Positions 26,638 to 32,886 of a DNA stretch of 32,886 bases are shown in pieces. The first letter of the stretch is position 1. Every line of letters starts with the position of its first letter. A program made the translations under genes and the position numbers. The DNA comes from Oscillospiraceae bacterium. Its GTDB lineage: Bacteria > Bacillota > Clostridia > Oscillospirales > CAG-272. The notes under the pieces are model-generated. The model did no database searches and was not told where the DNA came from. It saw only the letters and a program-made list of their open reading frames with translations. The DNA is taken from NCBI GenBank assembly GCA_015063855.1, contig SVTI01000019.1:1-32886 (forward strand). The letters are read 5' to 3'.

Positions 26638-29600
26638 ATTTCCACTTTGCGTAGAGAGTAATATCGGTGGTATAGCCTGTTGTCGAAAGGTATGTCACCT
26701 TGGTCTTGAAGGTGTCGGTGGTATACCAGCCGAGGAAGGTATAGCCTTCTCTTACGGGATTGACCAGAGTTGTCTTGGTATTATAGGTGTGGGTTGCAGG
26801 TGCACTCTCGTCAAGGACCGCAAGTGCAGTCGCATCATCACTCATAACATAAGTAATGGTATATATCTGTGCCGCCCACTTTGCATAGAAGGTTTTTGCC
26901 TCCATGGTTTTTGCGCCGATTGCGGTTACAGCCTCGCCCTCACAGAGCTTATCCTCATACCAACCCATGAAATTATAACCCTTCTTTACAGGTATGGGAA
27001 GTACTGTTTCTGTATCGTAATAATGAAGTGTAGGATAACCTGCAGGGTTCTTGCCCGAAAGGCTCTTGTTATTATAATCCTTGTAGGTTATTGCATACTT
27101 ATTTGCTGTCCACTTTGCATAGAGAGTAATATCATCTGTGTAGCTTTTTGCCGCAAGACTTGTTACCTTACCTGTAGTACAATCGGCAGATGTATACCAT
27201 CCTCCGAAGGTGTAGCCTTCACGAGTAGGATTGTAAAGCTTTGTTGCAACACCGTACTTGTGAGTAAAGAGAGTGCTCGCATGAAGCTCTCCGGAAAAGT
27301 CACCGCCGTTCATATCACGATATGTTACGGTGAATGCATTTACCTCCCACTTTGCATAAACGGTTACCACGGCCGTATTCTTTGCATCAATGGAGGTTAT
27401 CTCCTCTGTACAGAGCTTGTCGGTATACCAGCCGAGGAAGGTATAGCCCTTCTTGGTGGGTATGGGAAGAACAGTCTCGGTATCATAGTAATGATATGCG
27501 GGACAGCCTTTAGGATTAGTACCGGTAAAGGACTTGTTATTATAATCCTTGTAGGTTATTGCATACTTATTTGCTGTCCACTTGGCATAAAGTGTGATAT
27601 CATCCGTGTAGGTGGTAGCCGCAAGGGATGTAAGCTTACTTCCTGTGCAATTCTCGTTGATAAACCAACCTCCGAAGGTGTAGCCTTCACGAGCAGGATT
27701 ATAAAGTGCTGTTGCAACACCGTAGGTATGAGTGAAGAGAGTCTTTTCATTAAGCTTGCCGCTGAACGCTTCTCCGTTCATATCAAGATATGTTACGGTG
27801 AATGCATTTACCTCCCACTTTGCATAAACGGTTACCACGGCCGCATTCTTTGCATCAATAGAGGTTATCTCCTCTGTGCAAAGCTTATCAGAATACCAAC
27901 CGAGGAAGGTATAGCCCTTCTTTGCGGGTGTGGGGAGAACAGTCTCGGAATCAAAATAGTGAAGTACGGGATAACCTGCGGGATTTGTACCGGTAAAGGA
28001 CTTGTTATTGTAATCCTTGTAGGTTATCTTATAGCTGTTTGCTGTCCACTTTGCATAAAGTGTGATATCATCAGTGTAGGTGGTAGCCGTAAGGCTTGTC
28101 ACCTTGCCTGTAGTACAATCGGCAGAGGTGTACCATCCGCCGAAGGTATAACCGATCTTTGCAGGGTTGTAGAGCTTGGTCGCAACACCATACTTATGGG
28201 TAAAGAGGGTACTTGCATGAAGCTCTCCGGAAAAGGCACCGCCGTTTACATCAAGATATGTAACTGTATAGACGGCAACCTCCCATTTGGCATAAAGAGT
28301 AATTGCCGTTGTAAGCTCCTCTGCACCGATATCAGTCTTAACATCGGAGGTACAAGCCTTATCTGTATACCAGCCAAGGAAGGTATAGCCCTTCTTTGTG
28401 GGTATGGGGAGTATGGTCTCTGTACCGTAATAATGCTTATTTGCATAACCTTCGGGCTGTGTTCCGGTGAAGGTCTTATTATCCTTATCCTTATAGGTGA
28501 TCGTGTAGCTGTTTGCATTCCACTTTGCGTACAGCGTTATGTTTGCGGTATAATCCTTTCCTCCAAGCTTGGTAATTGCGGGGCCGGAGCAATCGGGATC
28601 GGTATACCAGCCGCCAAAGTCAAAACCGTATTTGGAAGGAGAAACAAGAACAGTTGCGGTCTCAAATGTATGGGTGGAAGGTGTACCCTCACCAAGCTCT
28701 CCCGAGAAGTCTGCACCGCCCATATCCTTGTAATTCACCTTATATGTAACAGGGAGACGGTCTGCATTGTTACAGTCTACGCAAAATCTTGTGAGATATC
28801 CGTCCTTTAAGTTCTGCCATCCGCCGTAATTATGGGTAAGCAGAGGAAGTGTAGCGGTGTAACTGTAACCGCAGGAGCATTCATAAAGAGAAGTTCCCTG
28901 AACACTGCAGCTTGATTCCGTGAGAGGAGTTACGGTCATGGGATGATCCGCTTCATTCTGCCAGAAAGCATAAAGATTGAGATTCTTATTGCTCTTATAG
29001 GTTCCTCCGACAGCATACTTTGCAGAGGTTGCTGTAGCAGAGGTTGCCCAACCGTGGAAGGTGTAACCGGGCTTTGCGGGAACATCGGTGGCAAGTGTAA
29101 GAGCGTCATCATAGTACTTTGTCTGTGAGACAGGCTTACCCGTACCGCCGTTTGCATTATATGTAACAGTATATGTAGGAGCATCGACCCACTGTGCATA
29201 GAGAGTGATGGGATCTGAGCTTGAAAGCTGATTGATAACCTGACCTACCTTATAGGTCTTACCGCTGCCGTCAGGCTTGGTGTTCCAGCTGCCGATGATC
29301 TTTCTGGGCATTGTGAAATGAGAATGAGCATCCTCGGCAGTAAGGATCTCATAGTCCTCGTAGCTGTAGAGACGGTCCCATGTCCAAGTGAGGTATTCAC
29401 TATAATCAGCACCGCTTCCACCGTTAGCCTTATAGGTAACAGAAGGCTCCCAGATAGCATAAAACTCAGGCGCCTTGTTGCCGTTAGCTGTTGTTGCACA
29501 GTTGAAGGTGCTCCAGGGAAGCTTACCTCCTGTGGGGGGAATAGTGAGATTCTGCTTGGCTGTCTCGGTAGTAAAGAAATCCATGTCAGCATAAAGAAGT

Positions 29601-30175
29601 CCGTAGAAATCGGAGCCATTGCTCATTCTTACTCTGCGGCAGCCTTCCTTAGTAGGTTCATTATCACCCTCCGGGAAATCAAAGTTGCCGTAAAGGGTCT
29701 TGGGGTTCTGATAGTTGTTATCATCACAGTCAACAACATAGGTAAGGAATATATCGTTACCTGTCTCGGGGAATACACCACCGTCAGCGTTATACTGGAT
29801 CTCAAAGCCCCAGATAGCATATAGGGTAGTGCCTGCATCCGCATCATAGTAATTCTTATATGATGTACCTACGCCCTTACCGGTAGTGGAGTCCTGAGCG
29901 GTATTCCACTCGATGAACACTCTCTGCGTACCGAAGCCGCTTCCTCCTGCAGAGGGTTGCATTCCGTATGCGGATTTAATTTCGCTTTTTGAAGAAGCAA
30001 GAGAAAGTGATGAACCTGCATACTTTGTCAGCTTCTTTGCAGTAGTTCCCTTGCCCTCGCTTCCGCGATTAAGGGTAACTGTGTAGCTGTCGACCGCAAG
30101 CACACTCACGGGAAGGATCGCCAAAAGCATTATCACCGCAAGCATGAGCGCCAAAAATTTTGTTGTAATCTTCAC
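26636..30175 (-). CDS. Secreted protein with many Listeria-Bacteroides (Flg_new / InlB B-type) repeats
   Basis: Signal peptide; repeated GYTF.GWYT......YAKW units through the C-terminus. Confidence 0.88.
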   Translation of the reverse strand: MKITTKFLALMLAVIMLLAILPVSVLAVDSYTVTLNRGSEGKGTTAKKLTKYAGSSLSLASSKSEIKSAYGMQPSAGGSGFGTQRVFIEWNTAQDSTTGKGVGTSYKNYYDADAGTTLYAIWGFEIQYNADGGVFPETGNDIFLTYVVDCDDNNYQNPKTLYGNFDFPEGDNEPTKEGCRRVRMSNGSDFYGLLYADMDFFTTETAKQNLTIPPTGGKLPWSTFNCATTANGNKAPEFYAIWEPSVTYKANGGSGADYSEYLTWTWDRLYSYEDYEILTAEDAHSHFTMPRKIIGSWNTKPDGSGKTYKVGQVINQLSSSDPITLYAQWVDAPTYTVTYNANGGTGKPVSQTKYYDDALTLATDVPAKPGYTFHGWATSATATSAKYAVGGTYKSNKNLNLYAFWQNEADHPMTVTPLTESSCSVQGTSLYECSCGYSYTATLPLLTHNYGGWQNLKDGYLTRFCVDCNNADRLPVTYKVNYKDMGGADFSGELGEGTPSTHTFETATVLVSPSKYGFDFGGWYTDPDCSGPAITKLGGKDYTANITLYAKWNANSYTITYKDKDNKTFTGTQPEGYANKHYYGTETILPIPTKKGYTFLGWYTDKACTSDVKTDIGAEELTTAITLYAKWEVAVYTVTYLDVNGGAFSGELHASTLFTHKYGVATKLYNPAKIGYTFGGWYTSADCTTGKVTSLTATTYTDDITLYAKWTANSYKITYKDYNNKSFTGTNPAGYPVLHYFDSETVLPTPAKKGYTFLGWYSDKLCTEEITSIDAKNAAVVTVYAKWEVNAFTVTYLDMNGEAFSGKLNEKTLFTHTYGVATALYNPAREGYTFGGWFINENCTGSKLTSLAATTYTDDITLYAKWTANKYAITYKDYNNKSFTGTNPKGCPAYHYYDTETVLPIPTKKGYTFLGWYTDKLCTEEITSIDAKNTAVVTVYAKWEVNAFTVTYRDMNGGDFSGELHASTLFTHKYGVATKLYNPTREGYTFGGWYTSADCTTGKVTSLAAKSYTDDITLYAKWTANKYAITYKDYNNKSLSGKNPAGYPTLHYYDTETVLPIPVKKGYNFMGWYEDKLCEGEAVTAIGAKTMEAKTFYAKWAAQIYTITYVMSDDATALAVLDESAPATHTYNTKTTLVNPVREGYTFLGWYTTDTFKTKVTYLSTTGYTTDITLYAKWK

Positions 30176-30355
30176 GGTTTATTTCTCCCTAAATATTTTC
30201 AAATTAAAATCGTACAGATTTTATTATAAACCCTAATTGTAAACCGGCAAACAACAAAATGTAAAACAAAGCCAAAACAAACACACTTTCTTCACAAAAG
30301 TAACACAATGCTCCTTTATAATTATTTAATAAATATATATGGAAGGATCAGTTTT

Positions 30356-32050
30356 ATGAAAAAAATCGCACTTATACTGACAGCAGCCCTTCTGCTCACA
30401 TCGAGCCTTATGGGATGTCAAAAAAACGATGAAAAGGCACTTGACGAAGCCAACGCAACGCAAACCGTCGAAAACGAAGCCCTCCCCGAGTATGAAACTA
30501 CCGAGCAGCTAAGGGAATACAAGGGAATATATATAAATCTGTCCGACGAGGAAATCACCGTGGATAACGACCTTATCTCCGAGGATCCCTCATCCGCAGT
30601 ATATACGGCACGGGATATAGTTTATTATGAAGAGGGCAAGGACTTCACCTACGGCGAGGGCGAAGAAGGCGACGCTCATTCAAAGGAGGAGGCGGACGCT
30701 CATACAGTTGTTCATATTACAAAGGCGGGACAGTATGTGTTGAGTGGCTCTCTCTCCAAGGGACAGATCGCAGTAGATCTCGGAGATGATGCCGAGTCGG
30801 ATTCAGAGGCGGTAGTAACCTTGGTACTCAACAATGTTGATATCATCTGCGAGGTAGCACCTGCGGTCATATTCTACAATGTGTATGAATGCGGTACAGC
30901 AGATACAGAGACTGCCACAAAGGATGTCGACACGAGCCAAGCGGGAGCAAATGTAATTATTGCCGACAACACCGAAAATACGATCAACGGATCCTATGTT
31001 GCCCGTATATACAAGCCTGACAGCGTTGTCTTAAGCGAGGATGGTGCTGAGATAGCGGATGCAAAGAAGCTTCATAAATACGATGCCGCCTTCTATTCAA
31101 AGAAAACTATGAATATTAACGGCGGTGAGGCAGGAAACGGTATTCTCAATATCAATGCGGCAAACGAGGGACTGGACACAGAGCTTCACCTTACAATAAA
31201 CGGAGGCATTATAAACATCGATTCGGGGAATGACGGTATAAACACCAATGAGGATTATGTCTCTGTCACTACAGTCAACGGCGGCAAGCTCAATATCCAC
31301 ACCAACGGTGCCACAGGCGAGGGAGACGGTATAGACTCCAACGGCTGGCTGGTCATCAACGGTGGTGTAGTATATGCAGAGGGTTGTGATATAAGCGGCG
31401 ATGCAGGTATAGATTCGGATATGGGCATTTATATCAACGGCGGTGAGGTGTTTGCCACGGGTAATATGCTTGACAGAATATCCGAAAGTAAACAGAGCTT
31501 TGCAGTTTTCAACTTTACACAGACACAAAGGGGCGGTCACTTTGCGCTGAAGAATTCGGAAAACTCCGTAATTATAGAAAATGATGTTACTAATGCCTTC
31601 ACATATCTTATAGCTTCATCCGAAGCAATGGCCGATGGGGACTACTCCCTTTGGAACGGTGAGGTTCAGCTCAAGGGAATAAAGTCAGAGGAAGGAGGCA
31701 AGGGCGGAATGATACGTCCCGAGGGAATGAAAATGCCCGAAGGTATAGAAAAACCCGAAATGCCCGAGGGATTTGATCCCGACATGACTCCTCCCGAGGG
31801 CTTTGATCGAGGTGAGCGACCCGAGGGTATGCAGATACCGGAGGAAATGGAACGCCCCGAGGGAATGGAGCTTCCCGAGAATATTGATCCCAATATGCGT
31901 CCCGATGACGACACACGTCCCGATCGACCTATGCAGGATATGGACGAGGGAGAGCTCTCCGAAATATTCACAATAACCGAGGGAGCAAACTATTTCGTAT
32001 CTGTAACAGACCTTAACTCGTTATCAGATAATACCGGAGATTCTTTATAA
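30356..32050 (+). CDS. Carbohydrate-binding lipoprotein, Cthe_2159/DUF4353-like, with PEGM-rich segment
   Basis: Lipobox SSLMGC; ITKAGQYVLSGSL..., MNINGGEAGNGILNINAANEGLDTE..., GIDSDMGIYINGGEVFATG beta-helix-like repeats. Confidence 0.75.
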   Translation: MKKIALILTAALLLTSSLMGCQKNDEKALDEANATQTVENEALPEYETTEQLREYKGIYINLSDEEITVDNDLISEDPSSAVYTARDIVYYEEGKDFTYGEGEEGDAHSKEEADAHTVVHITKAGQYVLSGSLSKGQIAVDLGDDAESDSEAVVTLVLNNVDIICEVAPAVIFYNVYECGTADTETATKDVDTSQAGANVIIADNTENTINGSYVARIYKPDSVVLSEDGAEIADAKKLHKYDAAFYSKKTMNINGGEAGNGILNINAANEGLDTELHLTINGGIINIDSGNDGINTNEDYVSVTTVNGGKLNIHTNGATGEGDGIDSNGWLVINGGVVYAEGCDISGDAGIDSDMGIYINGGEVFATGNMLDRISESKQSFAVFNFTQTQRGGHFALKNSENSVIIENDVTNAFTYLIASSEAMADGDYSLWNGEVQLKGIKSEEGGKGGMIRPEGMKMPEGIEKPEMPEGFDPDMTPPEGFDRGERPEGMQIPEEMERPEGMELPENIDPNMRPDDDTRPDRPMQDMDEGELSEIFTITEGANYFVSVTDLNSLSDNTGDSL

Positions 32051-32074
32051 CAATATAAATTTACAAGCACAAAT

Positions 32075-32107
32075 AAAAGTCGTGGACAACAAGTTCACGA
32101 CTTTTTA
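32075..32107. terminator. Terminator between convergent genes
   Basis: AAAAGTCGTG...CACGACTTTTT. Confidence 0.75.
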
Positions 32108-32886
32108 TTCGTTTTAAACTTTACTACCTGCTTCTTGACAGATATATGCTTTGCCATAAATACAACATAGGCTATTATCGATATGATAACAATCACCGCA
32201 CATATTATAAATACGGGATGTGTTATAATATCAACCGCTTTTTTGCCTATAAAGAGCCCCGTACTGCGGTCAACATGACTCTTTGTGATAAGGGGAACCT
32301 CTCCCAGTACCGTATCGCCATAGGATACGGTCAGCATACCTACCACTTCTCCCTTGTCAAGGGGGGCCTCGAGGCTCTGCTCATTCAGAGTCCAGTTTTT
32401 TGTAATAGCGGTGTCAAGATTGGTATCCTTGGGAAGGAATGCCACTATTTTCTCGGAGGGCAGAAGCATAACATGGTCAACCTCCGAGGAGAGACTTACC
32501 GGCACCTCACAGATCATCGTCGAGGTATCGATTATGGTAAAATAGTCATAGCTGTCATAAGCCCAATCGAGAAGCAAACGGGCATCCTCATAGCCCGAGA
32601 CAAAATATTTGTCCTTCTCCGCATCGGTCATTGCCGTTTTGGGATTCTCTGCTCCCATTACTACAACTATATAGGTCAAGCCGCTTTCGTTCTTTCCCGC
32701 AACGCTGAGACACCAGCCTGCATTACCTGTGTTACTGCAACTGAAACCGAAGACAGATTTTTCATAATAACGTGTATTATTTCTGTTGGTTACAAAATGA
32801 TTTCTGTTATAGAGCGTTCTGCCGTAATTCATCGAAGTAGGCGGCAGCTCAAAGGAGGGACTGTCTGTCAGCTCAACGTATTTGGC
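32095..32886 (-). CDS. D-alanyl-D-alanine carboxypeptidase (S11) family, C-terminal part; 5' end outside window
   Basis: Open frame to the window edge (AKYVELTDSPSFELPPTSMNYGRTLYNRNHF...); GNAGWCLSVAGK...YIVVVMGAE; C-terminal TM anchor. Confidence 0.7.
   Translation of the reverse strand, partial: AKYVELTDSPSFELPPTSMNYGRTLYNRNHFVTNRNNTRYYEKSVFGFSCSNTGNAGWCLSVAGKNESGLTYIVVVMGAENPKTAMTDAEKDKYFVSGYEDARLLLDWAYDSYDYFTIIDTSTMICEVPVSLSSEVDHVMLLPSEKIVAFLPKDTNLDTAITKNWTLNEQSLEAPLDKGEVVGMLTVSYGDTVLGEVPLITKSHVDRSTGLFIGKKAVDIITHPVFIICAVIVIISIIAYVVFMAKHISVKKQVVKFKTNKKS

Noticed and set aside
26573-28810. 745 aa plus-strand ORF
   Set aside because: Lies antisense to the Listeria-Bacteroides repeat protein; Cys/Ile-rich periodic sequence is a mirror of the coding repeats, not a plausible protein.

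Overview
AT-rich Firmicutes (Clostridia/Ruminococcaceae-like, inferred) chromosomal window. About 1-14.1 kb is an RHS polymorphic-toxin island: one intact RHS C-terminus whose start lies before the window, two displaced RHS C-terminal modules with different toxin tips and immunity genes, and a run of small, mostly membrane-protein or lipoprotein genes that look like orphan immunity genes. Nearly every gene in the run is separated by a repeated intergenic module of about 130-200 bp (10 copies). A full copy is: REP-like palindrome (AAATCAGGGGACGGTTCCCTGATTG) / intrinsic-terminator-like hairpin (GGARGGCTGA-GAAA-TCAGCCTTCC-TTTTC) / near-perfect sigma70 promoter (TTGACA-N16/17-TATAAT) / inverted REP-like palindrome (CAATCAGGGAACTGTCCCCTGATTT), followed directly by the RBS/start of the next gene. 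The promoter segment appears homologous to in-frame RHS coding sequence (IDILSLKEYNY). At least one orphan cassette keeps a 3' stub of its lost toxin, and both stub and immunity gene resemble the intact pair at 1-1679. Two truncated IS110-family transposase remnants precede the displaced RHS modules. The rest (14.8-32.9 kb) is more ordinary: SLH protein, FkbM methyltransferase, aspartokinase, esterase lipoprotein, SpoIVFA/SpoIVFB-like pair, potA-potB-potCD polyamine transporter, a large Listeria-Bacteroides-repeat protein, a Cthe_2159/DUF4353-like carbohydrate-binding protein, and a partial D-Ala-D-Ala carboxypeptidase. All assignments are by eye; no searches were run.
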